Shown here: piece after piece, positions 27,553 through 36,968 of the stretch
Position numbering within the stretch: position 1 is the first letter of the stretch
How the letters are laid out: each line of letters opens with the position of its first letter
DNA from: Streptomyces xylophagus
Lineage (GTDB): Bacteria; Actinomycetota; Actinomycetes; Streptomycetales; Streptomycetaceae
DNA: 64,000 nt
Assembly: GCF_000716435.1 (NCBI RefSeq)
Contig: NZ_JNWO01000023.1
Coordinates: forward strand, 103,017 to 167,016
Direction of reading: 5' to 3'
Translations under genes and position numbers: made by a program
The notes under the pieces: generated by a model
Database searches by the model: none
The model's input: only the letters and a program-made list of their open reading frames with translations
What the model was told of the DNA's origin: nothing

Positions 27553-27601
27553 GTGAGCGTTTACTCACCCCTTCCTCCCTCTAGAGTGAGTAAGTACTCA
27601 C
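27553..27601. promoter_or_regulatory. Divergent promoter with two palindromic TetR operators
   Basis: GTGAGCGTTTACTCAC (27553-27568) and GTGAGTAAGTACTCAC (27586-27601) share arms GTGAG/CTCAC; the second is palindromic over 7-base arms. Their centres are 33 bases apart, three helical turns. Between them TTTACT (27560-27565) and TAGAGT (27582-27587), 16 apart, could be the tetR promoter. Confidence 0.75.
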
Positions 27602-27629
27602 CCACCCGTCAAGCCCGAACGGACCGCTC

Positions 27630-28286
27630 ATGGAATCCTTGGGCCCCATGCAGCAGAAACAGGCCGCGGAGCCCGCCGCGCAGAAACCCGCCCGGGTCCG
27701 CATCCTCGACGCCGCCCACGAGTTGATGCTCACCGTCGGCCTGTCCAGGGCGACCACCAAGGAGATCGCCAAGGCGGCCGGCTGCTCCGAGGCCGCGCTC
27801 TACAAGTACTTCGCGAGCAAGGAGGAGCTGTTCATCCATGTCCTCGCGGAACGGCTGCCCCAGCTGACCCCGCTGCTGCGCAGCCTCGCCGCCGAGCCCG
27901 GCCGGCACTCGCTGGAGGACAACCTCACCGAGATCGCCCGCCAGGCGGCCCTCTTCTACGAGCAGAGCTTCCCGATCGCGGCCTCCCTGTATGCCGAGAC
28001 CCAGCTCAAGCGACGCCACGACGAGGCGCTGCGGCAGCTCGGCTCCGGCCCCCACAAGCCGATCGAGGGCCTGGACGCCTATCTCCGCGCCGAACAGACC
28101 GCCGGCCGCGTTCGCCCCGACGTCGACACCTTCGCCGCCGCGTCCCTCCTCCTGGGCGCCTGCGCACAGCGCGTGTTCGCCTACGAGGCGACGGAGACCG
28201 GCGTACGCCCGCCCGTGGACGAGTTCGCGCCACGCATCGCCCGGACGCTGCTGGGCGGAATCTCCGTTGCCGAGGACCCCTCCTGA
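27630..28286 (+). CDS. TetR-family regulator, divergent from an oxidoreductase
   Basis: A 218-residue regulator with an N-terminal HTH of the TetR type: RILDAAHELMLTVGLSRATTKEIAKAAGCSEAALYKYFASKEEL (about residues 24-67). The first 20 residues are polar and variable; a second ATG lies 6 codons later. The C-terminal ligand-binding half has no assigned ligand. The two GTGAG/CTCAC palindromes upstream probably mediate autoregulation and control of the divergent gene. Confidence 0.92.
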   Translation: MESLGPMQQKQAAEPAAQKPARVRILDAAHELMLTVGLSRATTKEIAKAAGCSEAALYKYFASKEELFIHVLAERLPQLTPLLRSLAAEPGRHSLEDNLTEIARQAALFYEQSFPIAASLYAETQLKRRHDEALRQLGSGPHKPIEGLDAYLRAEQTAGRVRPDVDTFAAASLLLGACAQRVFAYEATETGVRPPVDEFAPRIARTLLGGISVAEDPS

Positions 28287-28316
28287 CCGGGACCCTTGCC
28301 GTATGAGGCACCCCGA

Positions 28317-28982
28317 ATGGAGCTGAGACTCCGGCAGTTCAGACCCAGGACCGGCCCCCACGAACACCGCGTCGTCCAGCCCGGGCAACCCCTGCGCCAC
28401 ACCTCACTGCGCGACCCGGCGTCGTACGGAATGCTCATGGGGGACCACGACGGGCTGAGCCGGCTGGCCGGGCTGTTCTCGTTCGCCGCGTACTCCCGGC
28501 ACACCATCGTGCACATTCCGCTGCGCGAGAGCGTGCCGCCCGACGAGGGGTGCGGGGAACTGGTCGATCTGGTGCTGGCCCGTCCGGAGACGGGGCTGCG
28601 GCCCTCCAAGTGGCCCGAACTGAGGCGGGCGTTGGGGCGTGGCACACCGCTCACCGTCCGCACGGACGAGGCCCGTACCGAGCGGCACGCGCGCGCGTGG
28701 CGGGAGCGGCCGTACGACCGCGGGCTGTTGCGGCACACCACCCACGCGCGCACGTACTTCCTCATCGGCGGCCGTGATGTCCTCGCCAGTGCGGCGACGG
28801 CGTTCTCCTACGCGGCCGGCTGGGGGCCGCGGGAGAAGAGGGTCGTCAAGGGGCAGGCGGCGTGCGTGACCTGCCTGCACCACGAACTGGTGCCTCCCAG
28901 GGACGGCCTGCGCCACCCCGAGATCGCGATCTGTTTCAAGCCGTATCCGCCCTACGCGCACTTCAAGCGACCGGGGCGCTGA
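28317..28982 (+). CDS. Uncharacterised protein
   Basis: A 221-residue frame with strong Streptomyces codon bias begins with ATG at 28317, 30 bases after the TetR gene. I do not recognise a family. Notable stretches are HRVVQPGQPLRHTSLRDPASYGML at the start and a C-terminal region with CVTCLHH and a final FKPYPPYAHFKRPGR. The CxxC pair with nearby His residues could hold a metal. It overlaps the convergent adenosine deaminase gene by 20 bases. Confidence 0.6.
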   Translation: MELRLRQFRPRTGPHEHRVVQPGQPLRHTSLRDPASYGMLMGDHDGLSRLAGLFSFAAYSRHTIVHIPLRESVPPDEGCGELVDLVLARPETGLRPSKWPELRRALGRGTPLTVRTDEARTERHARAWRERPYDRGLLRHTTHARTYFLIGGRDVLASAATAFSYAAGWGPREKRVVKGQAACVTCLHHELVPPRDGLRHPEIAICFKPYPPYAHFKRPGR

Positions 28983-30003
28983 GCCAGTCGTCGATGCCGG
29001 ACAGCAGCTTCGTCTTCATGTCCTCCGGGGCCGCCGAACCCCGTACCGACTGCCGGGCCAGTTCGGCCAGTTCGCGGTCCGAGAAGGCGTGGTAGCGGCG
29101 GGCGATCTCGTACTGGGCCGCCAGCCGGGAGCCGAAGAGGAGGGGGTCGTCGGCGCCGAGTGCCAGGGGGACGCCGGCCTCGAAGAGGGTCCGTAGGGGT
29201 ACGTCCTCGGGCTTCTCGTAGACGCCCAGCGCCACGTTCGAGGCCGGGCACACCTCGCAGGTGATGCCACGGTCGGCGAGGCGCTTCAGCAGTCGCGGGT
29301 CCTCCGCCGCGCGCACCCCGTGGCCGATCCGGGTCGCGTGCAGGTCGTCCAGGCAGTCCCGCACCGAGGCCGGGCCCGCCAGCTCGCCGCCGTGCGGGGC
29401 CGACAGCAGGCCGCCCTCCTGGGCGATCGCGAAGGCCCGGTCGAAGTCCCGTGCCATACCCCGGCGTTCGTCGTTCGAGAGGCCGAAACCGACCACGCCC
29501 TTGTCCGCGTACCGCACGGCCAGCCGGGCCAGTGTGCGGGCGTCCAGCGGGTGCTTCATCCGGTTCGCGGCCACCAGCACCCGCATCCCGAGCCCGGTCT
29601 CGCGGGAGGTCGTCTCCACCGCGTCCAGGATGACCTCCAGCGCCGGGATCAGCCCGCCCAGAAGGGGCGCGTACGACGTCGGGTCCACCTGGATCTCCAG
29701 CCAGCCCGAGCCGTCCCTGACGTCCTCCTCGGCGGCCTCGCGCACCAGCCGCTGAATGTCCTCGGGTTCCCGCAGGCACGACCGCGCCGCGTCGTACAGC
29801 CGCTGGAAACGGAACCAGCCCCGCTCGTCCGTCGCCCGCAGCTTCGGCGGCTCCCCACTGGTCAGCGCCTCGGTCAGGGCGTCGGGCAACCGCACGCCGT
29901 ACTTGTCGGCGAGCTCCAGCACGGTGGTGGGCCGCATCGACCCGGTGAAGTGCAGGTGCAGATGGGCTTTCGGCAGTTCAGAGACATCACGTACACGCTC
30001 CAT
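28963..30003 (-). CDS. add: Adenosine deaminase
   Basis: Zinc enzyme that converts adenosine to inosine and ammonia in purine salvage. The metal site is seen in AHLHLHFTGS (His16, His18), APHGGE (His with the catalytic Glu), IGHGVR and GADDPLLFG with the paired Asp residues. CPASN is also conserved. The ATG at 30003 begins directly before the first motif; the frame is open 84 codons further upstream but overlaps the terminator region of the aminotransferase gene. At 346 residues it has normal length. The same gene next to an aspartate aminotransferase and secE is standard Streptomyces order. Confidence 0.94.
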   Translation of the reverse strand: MERVRDVSELPKAHLHLHFTGSMRPTTVLELADKYGVRLPDALTEALTSGEPPKLRATDERGWFRFQRLYDAARSCLREPEDIQRLVREAAEEDVRDGSGWLEIQVDPTSYAPLLGGLIPALEVILDAVETTSRETGLGMRVLVAANRMKHPLDARTLARLAVRYADKGVVGFGLSNDERRGMARDFDRAFAIAQEGGLLSAPHGGELAGPASVRDCLDDLHATRIGHGVRAAEDPRLLKRLADRGITCEVCPASNVALGVYEKPEDVPLRTLFEAGVPLALGADDPLLFGSRLAAQYEIARRYHAFSDRELAELARQSVRGSAAPEDMKTKLLSGIDDWLSAPVA

Positions 30004-30076
30004 CCGGGAATCCTGCCGTACGTTCCCGTCGTCCCGGTACCGCTTTCCCCGATCGTGGTCTTGCTCGCACGAAGAA

Positions 30077-30108
30077 GCGGGCCGCCTCCCCGGAGGGAAA
30101 CGGCCCGC
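30077..30108. terminator. Terminator of the aminotransferase gene
   Basis: GCGGGCCG (30077-30084) pairs with CGGCCCGC (30101-30108), with a further CCTCC/GAGG stem inside. Confidence 0.75.
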
Positions 30109-30133
30109 ACGCACGCGTGGAGGTACGAAAACG

Positions 30134-31360
30134 TCAGTCCGTGGCCTCCGCCAGCAGCTTCTGGATCCGGCTGACGCCCTCGACGAGATCCTCGTCACCC
30201 AGGGCGTACGACAGCCGCAGATACCCCGGGGTGCCGAAGGCCTCGCCCGGGACAACCGCGACCTCGGCCTCCTCCAGGATCAGCGCGGCCAGCTCGACCG
30301 AGTCCTGCGGGCGCTTGCCGCGGATCTCCTTGCCGAGCAGCGCCTTCACCGACGGGTACACGTAGAACGCGCCCTCCGGCTCCGGGCACAGCACGCCGTC
30401 GATCTCGTTCAGCATGTGCACGATCGTCTTGCGGCGCCGGTCGAAGGCCTCGCCCATCTTCGCCACGGCGTCCAGGTTGCCCGAGACGGCGGCCAGCGCG
30501 GCGACCTGGGCCACGTTCGAGACGTTCGACGTGGCGTGGGACTGGAGGTTGGTCGCGGCCTTGACGACGTCCTTCGGGCCGATGATCCAGCCGACCCGCC
30601 AGCCGGTCATCGCATACGTCTTGGCGACGCCGTTGACGACGATGCACTTGTCGCGCAGCTCCGGCAGGATCGCGGGCAGCGAGGTGAACTTCGCGTCTCC
30701 GTAGACCAGGTGCTCGTAGATCTCGTCCGTCATGACCCACAGGCCGTGCTCGACGGCCCAGCGGCCGATCGCCTCGGCCTCGGCCTCGCTGTAGACGGCG
30801 CCGGTCGGGTTGGACGGCGAGACGAAGAGGACGACCTTGGTGTTCTCGGTGCGGGCCGCCTCCAACTGCTCGACGGAGACGCGGTAACCGGTCGTCTCGT
30901 CGGCGACGACGTCCACCGGGACACCGCCCGCGAGCCGGATCGACTCCGGGTACGTCGTCCAGTACGGCGCCGGGACGATGACCTCGTCGCCCGGGTCGAG
31001 GATCGCGGCGAAGGCCTCGTAGATGGCCTGCTTGCCGCCGTTGGTGACCAGGATCTGCGAGGCGTCCACCTCGTAGCCCGAGTCGCGCAGCGTCTTCGCG
31101 GCGATCGCGGCCTTCAGCTCCGGCAGACCGCCGGCCGGCGTGTAGCGGTGGTACTTGGGGTTCGAGCAGGCCTCGATCGCGGCCTGCACGATGTAGTCCG
31201 GGGTCGGGAAGTCCGGTTCACCCGCGCCGAAGCCGATCACCGGACGCCCGGCGGCCTTGAGGGCCTTGGCCTTGGCGTCCACGGCGAGGGTGGCGGACTC
31301 GGAGATCGCGCCGACTCGGGCGGAGACCCGGCGCTCGGTGGGAGGGGTTGAGGCGCTCAT
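30134..31360 (-). CDS. Aspartate aminotransferase-type PLP enzyme
   Basis: A 408-residue class I aminotransferase. The PLP lysine is Lys247 in [17 protein letters not shown]. Other conserved points are [10 protein letters not shown] (45-54), [16 protein letters not shown] (181-187), [10 protein letters not shown] and the substrate-binding Arg in GYLRLSYA. It most likely transfers amino groups between aspartate/glutamate and oxoacids; some relatives also handle prephenate, which cannot be decided here. The ATG at 31360 lies 260 bases from the divergent tRNA-Trp. A hairpin separates it from the adenosine deaminase gene. Confidence 0.93.
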   Translation of the reverse strand: MSASTPPTERRVSARVGAISESATLAVDAKAKALKAAGRPVIGFGAGEPDFPTPDYIVQAAIEACSNPKYHRYTPAGGLPELKAAIAAKTLRDSGYEVDASQILVTNGGKQAIYEAFAAILDPGDEVIVPAPYWTTYPESIRLAGGVPVDVVADETTGYRVSVEQLEAARTENTKVVLFVSPSNPTGAVYSEAEAEAIGRWAVEHGLWVMTDEIYEHLVYGDAKFTSLPAILPELRDKCIVVNGVAKTYAMTGWRVGWIIGPKDVVKAATNLQSHATSNVSNVAQVAALAAVSGNLDAVAKMGEAFDRRRKTIVHMLNEIDGVLCPEPEGAFYVYPSVKALLGKEIRGKRPQDSVELAALILEEAEVAVVPGEAFGTPGYLRLSYALGDEDLVEGVSRIQKLLAEATD

Positions 31361-31620
31361 GGGCCCATCGTTTCAGACCGGAAACCCGCCCGGCACACCG
31401 GTTTCACAGACTGAACAGGATCGGGAAGGCACTGAACAACCGTCCGGTTTTCCGCCCAGGCCTGGGCGATCTTCCTCCGGCAATCCCCGTACAGGCACTT
31501 TCTGTTCGACGACCGGCCCCGGAGCACGTACACTCCTAGCTCGTTGGCCTTCAACAGCCGCGCCCTACTTGGTGCACACCGAGCACTCGGGCGGATGCGG
31601 TACGTTGGAGAACGTCACAA

Positions 31621-31693
31621 AGGGTCGTAGCTCAATTGGTAGAGCACCGGTCTCCAAAACCGGCGGTTGGGGGTTCAAGTCCCTCCGGCCCTG
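31621..31693 (+). tRNA. tRNA-Trp (CCA)
   Basis: A 73-base tRNA with acceptor stem AGGGTCG/CGGCCCT, anticodon stem CCGGT/ACCGG, loop CTCCAAA (anticodon CCA) and T-loop TTCAAGT. It precedes secE by 113 bases, the usual actinobacterial arrangement. Confidence 0.97.
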
Positions 31694-31806
31694 CTACACA
31701 CACCTTCGCCAGGATGTGTGCGCAGCGCATGTTTACACAGCAATGCACCGCCGTGCGGCTCAGACCGGGCGCGGCACGGCCACGACCCGGGAACAGGTGA
31801 GGACGA

Positions 31807-32094
31807 ATGGCGGACGCCGTGGGCTCCATCGACATGCCTGATGCCCAGGACGAGGTGTCGGAGTCCAAGAAGAAGGCCCGCAAGGGTGGCAAGCGCGCCA
31901 AGAAGGGCCCGCTGAAGCGCCTCGGTATCTTCTACCGCCAGATCGTCGCGGAGCTCCGCAAGGTCGTCTGGCCGACGCGCAACCAGCTCACGACGTACAC
32001 GACGGTCGTGATCTTCTTCGTCCTCATCATGATCGGTCTGGTGACCGTGATTGACTATGGACTCAATCACGCCGCGAAGTACGTCTTCGGCTGA
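31807..32094 (+). CDS. secE: Preprotein translocase subunit SecE
   Basis: Small membrane subunit that clamps SecY in the Sec channel. The 95-residue protein has a long Lys-rich cytoplasmic start, the amphipathic motif FYRQIVAELRKVVWPTRNQL, and one membrane helix (VVIFFVLIMIGLVTVIDYGL). The ATG at 31807 is downstream of AGGTGAGGA. It follows tRNA-Trp and leads into nusG. Confidence 0.97.
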   Translation: MADAVGSIDMPDAQDEVSESKKKARKGGKRAKKGPLKRLGIFYRQIVAELRKVVWPTRNQLTTYTTVVIFFVLIMIGLVTVIDYGLNHAAKYVFG

Positions 32095-32102
32095 GGCCGG
32101 AA

Positions 32103-32134
32103 GCGAAGGGCGCCCTGACCGGCGCCCCTTTCGC
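32103..32134 (+). terminator. Hairpin between secE and nusG
   Basis: GCGAA-GGGCGCC and GGCGCCC-TTCGC arms (one extra base on the right) form a GC-rich hairpin 9 bases after secE. It may attenuate rather than end transcription. Confidence 0.55.
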
Positions 32135-32172
32135 GTGTTCCACCCCCATGTATCCAGGAAGAAGCAGCCACC

Positions 32173-33021
32173 GTGTCTGACCCGAACCTGAACGAGGCCG
32201 TCGAGCCGGACGAGTCCGTGGAAGACGAACTCGACATCGTCGAGGGCGCGGACGACGACCTGGACGAGGTCGAGGCTGCAGACGCAGACGCGGGCGAGCC
32301 CGCCGAGGAAGCCGCCGTACACGTCGACGACGAGGACGAGGACGCGACCGAGGATCTCGACGCGGAAGACGCGGTCGAGGACGACGAGGAAGAGGCCGAA
32401 CCGGCCGACCCCGTTGTCGCCCTGCGCGAGGAGCTTCGCCTCCTGCCCGGCGAGTGGTACGTCATCCACACGTACGCCGGTTACGAGAACCGCGTGAAGA
32501 CCAACCTGGAGCAGCGCGCCGTCTCGCTGAACGTCGAGGACTACATCTTCGCGGCCGAGGTGCCGCAGGAAGAGGTCGTCCAGATCAAGAACGGCGACCG
32601 CAAGACCATCAAGCAGAACAAGCTCCCGGGCTACGTCCTGGTCCGCATGGACCTGACGAACGAGTCCTGGGGTGTCGTCCGCAACACGCCTGGCGTCACC
32701 GGCTTCGTGGGCAACGCCTACGACCCGTATCCGCTGACCCTGGACGAGATCGTCAAGATGCTCGCTCCGGAGGCCGAGGAGAAGGCCGCGCGTGAGGCGG
32801 CCGAGGCCGAGGGCAAGCCGATGCCGCAGCGCAAGGTCGAGGTTCAGGTGCTCGACTTCGAGGTCGGCGACTCGGTCACCGTCACCGACGGGCCGTTCGC
32901 GACGTTGCAGGCGACCATCAACGAGATCAACGCGGACTCGAAGAAGGTCAAGGGGCTCGTGGAGATCTTCGGTCGCGAGACGCCGGTCGAGCTGAGTTTC
33001 GACCAGATCCAGAAGAACTAG
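32173..33021 (+). CDS. nusG: Transcription termination/antitermination protein NusG
   Basis: Elongation factor that binds the RNA polymerase clamp. The first 85 residues are a highly acidic extension rich in Asp/Glu, usual in Streptomyces. The NGN domain starts at [21 protein letters not shown] and includes the [10 protein letters not shown] strand; the KOW domain is at [20 protein letters not shown] near the end. The GTG at 32173 has a GAAGAAG-type purine stretch upstream. Length is 282 residues. Confidence 0.96.
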   Translation: MSDPNLNEAVEPDESVEDELDIVEGADDDLDEVEAADADAGEPAEEAAVHVDDEDEDATEDLDAEDAVEDDEEEAEPADPVVALREELRLLPGEWYVIHTYAGYENRVKTNLEQRAVSLNVEDYIFAAEVPQEEVVQIKNGDRKTIKQNKLPGYVLVRMDLTNESWGVVRNTPGVTGFVGNAYDPYPLTLDEIVKMLAPEAEEKAAREAAEAEGKPMPQRKVEVQVLDFEVGDSVTVTDGPFATLQATINEINADSKKVKGLVEIFGRETPVELSFDQIQKN

Positions 33022-33039
33022 TACTTCGGCTGCAGGTGC

Positions 33040-33072
33040 GTGGGGGCTGGTCGCGCAGTTCCCCGCGCCCCT
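33040..33072. repeat. Dispersed 33-bp repeat, copy 1
   Basis: A 33-base element beginning GTGGGGGCTGGTCGCGCAGT and ending CGCGCCCCT recurs at 46461-46493 with one mismatch. A shortened relative begins near 53371. Elements like this are scattered in Streptomyces intergenic DNA. Confidence 0.85.
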
Positions 33073-33224
33073 GGGGTGGTCGGGTCAGGCGGGTTCCAAG
33101 TGAGCCCTCCTGACCTTTCTCGTTTTTGGCCACGGCGCTATACCCGCTATCGTTGTGCGGTATGCCTGCGTCCGGGTGATTCCCGGAGGTGGGCAGGACC
33201 CGAATCGAAAGGACCCGGAGAGCA

Positions 33225-33659
33225 ATGCCTCCCAAGAAGAAGAAGGTCACGGGGCTCATCAAGCTCCAGATCAACGCCGGTGCGGCGAACCCGGCTCCGC
33301 CGGTCGGCCCCGCGCTCGGTCAGCACGGCGTCAACATCATGGAGTTCTGCAAGGCCTACAACGCGGCCACCGAGTCGCAGCGTGGCTGGGTGATCCCGGT
33401 GGAGATCACGGTCTACGAGGACCGCTCCTTCACCTTCGTCACCAAGACTCCGCCGGCCGCGAAGATGATCCTCAAGGCCGCAGGTGTCGAGAAGGGCTCC
33501 GGCGAGCCGCACAAGACCAAGGTCGCCAAGATCACCCAGGCGCAGGTCCGTGAGATCGCCACGACCAAGCTTCCCGACCTGAACGCCAACGACCTGGACG
33601 CCGCGTCGAAGATCATCGCCGGCACCGCCCGTTCCATGGGCATCACGGTCGAGGGCTGA
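33225..33659 (+). CDS. rplK: 50S ribosomal protein L11
   Basis: A 144-residue uL11, part of the GTPase-associated centre with L10 and L7/L12. It starts [20 protein letters not shown] and has [13 protein letters not shown] and the C-terminal rRNA-binding domain [12 protein letters not shown]. The ATG at 33225 is the usual start; a GTG or upstream ATG in frame is not needed. It forms an operon with rplA, 77 bases downstream. Confidence 0.97.
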
Positions 33660-33736
33660 CCTCCACCCCGTAGAAGTACCGTGGCGGGGCCTGCTCGGCC
33701 CGTACCACGACTCCTCAGACACACACAGGAGCAGTA

Positions 33737-34462
33737 GTGAGCAAGCGCAGCAAGTCTCTCCGCGCTGCGGACGCCAAGATCGACCGGGAGAAGCTCTACG
33801 CCCCGCTCGAGGCCGTCCGTCTCGCCAAGGAGACCTCCACGACCAAGTTCGACGGCACCGTCGAGGTCGCCTTCCGCCTGGGTGTCGACCCGCGCAAGGC
33901 CGACCAGATGGTCCGTGGCACCGTGAACCTCCCGCACGGCACCGGTAAGACCGCCCGGGTCCTGGTCTTCGCGACCGGTGACCGTGCCGAGGCCGCGACC
34001 GCCGCGGGCGCCGACATCGTCGGCTCCGACGAGCTGATCGACGAGGTGGCGAAGGGCCGTCTGGACTTCGACGCCGTCGTCGCCACCCCGGACCTCATGG
34101 GCAAGGTCGGCCGCCTCGGCCGCGTGCTCGGTCCCCGTGGTCTCATGCCGAACCCCAAGACCGGCACCGTGACCCCGGACGTCGTCAAGGCTGTCACCGA
34201 GATCAAGGGTGGCAAGATCGAGTTCCGCGTCGACAAGCACTCGAACCTGCACTTCATCATCGGCAAGTCGTCCTTCGACGACACCCAGCTGGTGGAGAAC
34301 TACGGCGCCGCGCTGGACGAGATCCTCCGTCTGAAGCCGTCCGCCGCCAAGGGTCGCTACATCAAGAAGGCCGCGATCAGCACCACGATCGGCCCCGGCA
34401 TTCCGGTCGACCCGAACCGCACCCGCAACCTCCTCGTCGAGGAGGACCCGGCCGCCGTCTGA
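33737..34462 (+). CDS. rplA: 50S ribosomal protein L1
   Basis: A 241-residue uL1 that binds 23S rRNA at the stalk and may repress translation of its own operon. Landmarks are [20 protein letters not shown], the RNA-binding hinge [19 protein letters not shown] and the [11 protein letters not shown] end. GTG start at 33737 preceded by AGGAG. A strong terminator follows at 34511. Confidence 0.97.
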   Translation: MSKRSKSLRAADAKIDREKLYAPLEAVRLAKETSTTKFDGTVEVAFRLGVDPRKADQMVRGTVNLPHGTGKTARVLVFATGDRAEAATAAGADIVGSDELIDEVAKGRLDFDAVVATPDLMGKVGRLGRVLGPRGLMPNPKTGTVTPDVVKAVTEIKGGKIEFRVDKHSNLHFIIGKSSFDDTQLVENYGAALDEILRLKPSAAKGRYIKKAAISTTIGPGIPVDPNRTRNLLVEEDPAAV

Positions 34463-34510
34463 GCCCCGCGCTCACTCCGGTAGCCGCGTCGCGTACGCGT
34501 CAGAATTGGG

Positions 34511-34542
34511 CGAGCCCCGCAACCTTCGAGGTGCGGGGCTCG
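34511..34542 (+). terminator. Terminator after rplA
   Basis: CGAGCCCCGC and GCGGGGCTCG arms plus an inner ACCT/AGGT stem with a short TCG loop, followed by TCCTCTTTCG. Confidence 0.85.
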
Positions 34543-34620
34543 TCCTCTTTCGTACGGGGTGTCAGTGCGCTGCGCTAGCGTCTTGGGGCAGGCACAGCAA
34601 TCGCATAGGGGTGGGGACGA

Positions 34621-35562
34621 ATGAAGAGCACGACCGTGCGCCGGGTGGGCCTCTCGATCGCGGTGGCGACCGCGCTGACCGGACTGGCCGCCTGCAGCTC
34701 CTCGGGCTCTTCGGGGGGCTCCGGCAAGGACGACAAGGCCGCCGGCAAGGGCACGACCCGGGTGAGCCCCATAGCGGCCCTGCGCACCGCCGAGCAGTCC
34801 ACCGACAAGGCGGACTCCGCCAAGGTCGAGTCCTCCACCGTGATGGGCTCCCTGATGTCCATGGACGCCAAGGGCAACCTCGGCTGGGGCGACGGCATCA
34901 GCGGCACCCTCACGATGACGTACACCGGCGGCACGGTCGCCGACACGATGCGCGCGGCCGGCAGCACGTCGATGGAGGCCCGCTATCTGCCCGACGCCTA
35001 CTACGCGAAGATGGGCGAGAAGTTCGCCGAGCAGGCGGGCGGCAAGCACTGGATCAAGTACGACTACGACGACCTGGCCAAGCTCGGCGGCAGCTCCGGC
35101 GCGTACCTCAAGGACCAGATGCAGAACTCCACCCCGAACCAGTCGGTGAAGCTCCTGCTCGCCTCCGGGGACGTCCAGAAGGTCGGTACGGAGTCGGTGC
35201 GCGGCCAGCAGACCACGCACTACTCGGGCACGGTGAACGTCGCCGACCTCGCCGCCAAGAACTCCAGCCTCACCGCGAGCCAGCTCGCCGGCCTGAAGAA
35301 GCAGCTCACCGCCGCCGGTGTCTCCACGGAGCAGGTCGACATCTGGATCAACGCCCAGGATCTGCTGGTGAAGAAGATCGAGAAGGGCGAGATGTCCTCG
35401 GGCCAGTACACCCAGACCGCCTACTACAGCGACTACGGCGTGAAGGTCGACGCCACCGTGCCCCCGGCGAGCGACACCGAGGACTTCACGGCACTGCTGA
35501 AGAAGCAGGGCGCCACCTCGGGCGGCAGCGGCACGGTGACCGGGTCCGGCACGAGTTCCTGA
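34621..35562 (+). CDS. Secreted lipoprotein, LolA/LppX-like fold (predicted)
   Basis: A 313-residue lipoprotein. The signal peptide MKSTTVRRVGLSIAVATALTG ends in the lipobox LAAC with Cys24 lipidated. After a Ser/Gly linker the mature part has TADSAKVESSTVMGS-type strands and repeated beta segments, resembling actinobacterial LppX/LprG-like proteins that bind lipids in a hydrophobic cavity; this is inferred from layout only. It sits between rplA and rplJ, as in other Streptomyces. The ATG at 34621 is fixed by the signal peptide. Confidence 0.85.
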   Translation: MKSTTVRRVGLSIAVATALTGLAACSSSGSSGGSGKDDKAAGKGTTRVSPIAALRTAEQSTDKADSAKVESSTVMGSLMSMDAKGNLGWGDGISGTLTMTYTGGTVADTMRAAGSTSMEARYLPDAYYAKMGEKFAEQAGGKHWIKYDYDDLAKLGGSSGAYLKDQMQNSTPNQSVKLLLASGDVQKVGTESVRGQQTTHYSGTVNVADLAAKNSSLTASQLAGLKKQLTAAGVSTEQVDIWINAQDLLVKKIEKGEMSSGQYTQTAYYSDYGVKVDATVPPASDTEDFTALLKKQGATSGGSGTVTGSGTSS

Positions 35563-35624
35563 GCCGCCTTCAACTGGGCCGTACGGGCGGATTTGCTTGG
35601 GGGTGTGTGGGTCCCGTACTCTTC

Positions 35625-35790
35625 CGGAGAAGCCAAAGACCGCTGGTCGTTGCCGTGCCTGTCAAAGGGTGTGGTGACCGAAGGATCCGCTGAACAGTGG
35701 ACGACCCGCGCAGGTGAACTGGATGTGCTCCCGGTGTGTTTCGTTGCCGGTCGAGCTACGCCCCGTGCGCCTGCGCCGGGGCGTTTTCTC
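35625..35790 (+). promoter_or_regulatory. L10 leader with attenuator-type terminator
   Basis: The rplJ leader contains AGACCGCTGGTCGTTGCCGT, GAAGGATCCGCTGAACAGTG and CGCGCAGGTGA, which match the structure that ribosomal protein L10(L12)4 binds for autogenous control. It ends in a hairpin ACGCCCCG/CGGGGCGT (35758-35784) followed by TTTT and CTCT, a rho-independent terminator. Regulation by L10 is known for the family and inferred here. Confidence 0.85.
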
Positions 35791-35843
35791 TGTCCCAGCC
35801 CCTTCTGAGCGGTCCTCATCACCCGGAAGGAGGCCGACGCTCT

Positions 35844-36374
35844 ATGGCAAGGCCCGACAAGGCTGCCGCGGTAGCCGAGCTCGCGGACCAGTTCCGCGAC
35901 TCGAACGCCGCCGTGCTGACCGAGTACCGGGGTCTCACCGTGGCGCAGCTCAAGACGCTGCGTCGTTCGCTCGGTGAGAACGCCCAGTACGCCGTGGTGA
36001 AGAACACGCTGACCAAGATTGCGGCCAACGAGGCCGGGATCTCTACGCTCGACGACCTGTTCAACGGTCCGACGGCGGTCGCCTTCATCACCGGTGACCC
36101 GGTGGAGTCGGCGAAGGGTCTTCGTGACTTCGCCAAGGACAACCCGAACCTCGTCATCAAGGGCGGTGTCCTTGACGGCAAGGCGCTGTCCGCCGACGAG
36201 ATCAAGAAGCTCGCGGACCTCGAGTCCCGCGAGGTTCTGCTCTCCAAGCTGGCGGGTGCCTTCAAGGGCAAGCAGACTCAGGCTGCGCAGCTCTTCCAGG
36301 CGCTTCCGTCGAAGCTCGTCCGCACTGTGGACGCCCTTCGCGCCAAGCACGAAGAGCAGGGCGGTGCCGAGTAA
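35844..36374 (+). CDS. rplJ: 50S ribosomal protein L10
   Basis: A 176-residue uL10 that anchors the L7/L12 dimers on the ribosome and autoregulates the operon. It starts [20 protein letters not shown] and has [17 protein letters not shown] and [13 protein letters not shown], with the helix that holds L12 dimers at the C terminus. GGAAGGAGG at 35825-35833 supports the ATG at 35844. It is followed by rplL after 126 bases. Confidence 0.97.
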   Translation: MARPDKAAAVAELADQFRDSNAAVLTEYRGLTVAQLKTLRRSLGENAQYAVVKNTLTKIAANEAGISTLDDLFNGPTAVAFITGDPVESAKGLRDFAKDNPNLVIKGGVLDGKALSADEIKKLADLESREVLLSKLAGAFKGKQTQAAQLFQALPSKLVRTVDALRAKHEEQGGAE

Positions 36375-36500
36375 TTCGGCTCGCAGCATGACCGCCGCCT
36401 GAGGCTCCGCGCCGCACGGCATCGGTCGTAGCGGGCCGAACGTACGCCCGCCAGACATGTACACACCGGCACCAGCCGAAATTAGTGGAAGGAAGCCATC

Positions 36501-36881
36501 GTGGCTCTCACCCAGGACGAACTGCTCGCCGAGTTCGAGACCATGACCCTCATCCAGCTTTCCGAGTTCGTGAAGGCGTTCGAGGAGAAGTTCGACGTCA
36601 CCGCCGCCGCCGCGGTCGCCGTCGCCGGTCCGGCCGGTCCGGCCGCCGCCGTCGAGGCCGAGGCCGAGCAGGACGAGTTCGACGTCATCCTCACCGGCGC
36701 CGGCGAGAAGAAGATCCAGGTCATCAAGGTCGTGCGTGAGCTGACCTCGCTGGGTCTCAAGGAGGCCAAGGACCTCGTGGACGGCGCCCCGAAGCCCGTC
36801 GTCGAGAAGGTCGCCAAGGACGTCGCCGAGAAGGCCGCCGAGTCCCTCAAGGCCGCCGGCGCCTCCGTCGAGGTCAAGTAA
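36501..36881 (+). CDS. rplL: 50S ribosomal protein L7/L12
   Basis: A 126-residue bL12 stalk protein. The N-terminal dimerisation region [29 protein letters not shown] leads to an Ala-rich hinge and the C-terminal factor-binding domain [26 protein letters not shown]. The GTG start at 36501 follows GGAAGGAAG. A strong hairpin follows at 36931. Confidence 0.97.
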   Translation: MALTQDELLAEFETMTLIQLSEFVKAFEEKFDVTAAAAVAVAGPAGPAAAVEAEAEQDEFDVILTGAGEKKIQVIKVVRELTSLGLKEAKDLVDGAPKPVVEKVAKDVAEKAAESLKAAGASVEVK

Positions 36882-36930
36882 CACCTCGAGGTCGTGGACG
36901 AGGTCCCAAAGACCTTGTAACGCCTAAGCA

Positions 36931-36968
36931 CCGAAGAGCGATCATCCATCTGGGTGGTCGCTCTTCGG
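36931..36968 (+). terminator. Terminator/attenuator after rplL
   Basis: An about 17-bp stem (two G-T pairs) with an ATCT loop. Because rpoB normally shares transcription with rplJL, it may only partly terminate. Confidence 0.8.

Noticed and set aside
28404..28961. A 185-codon minus-strand frame opposite the unknown gene at 28317.
   Set aside because: The plus-strand frame has the stronger G/C third-position bias and follows the TetR gene closely.
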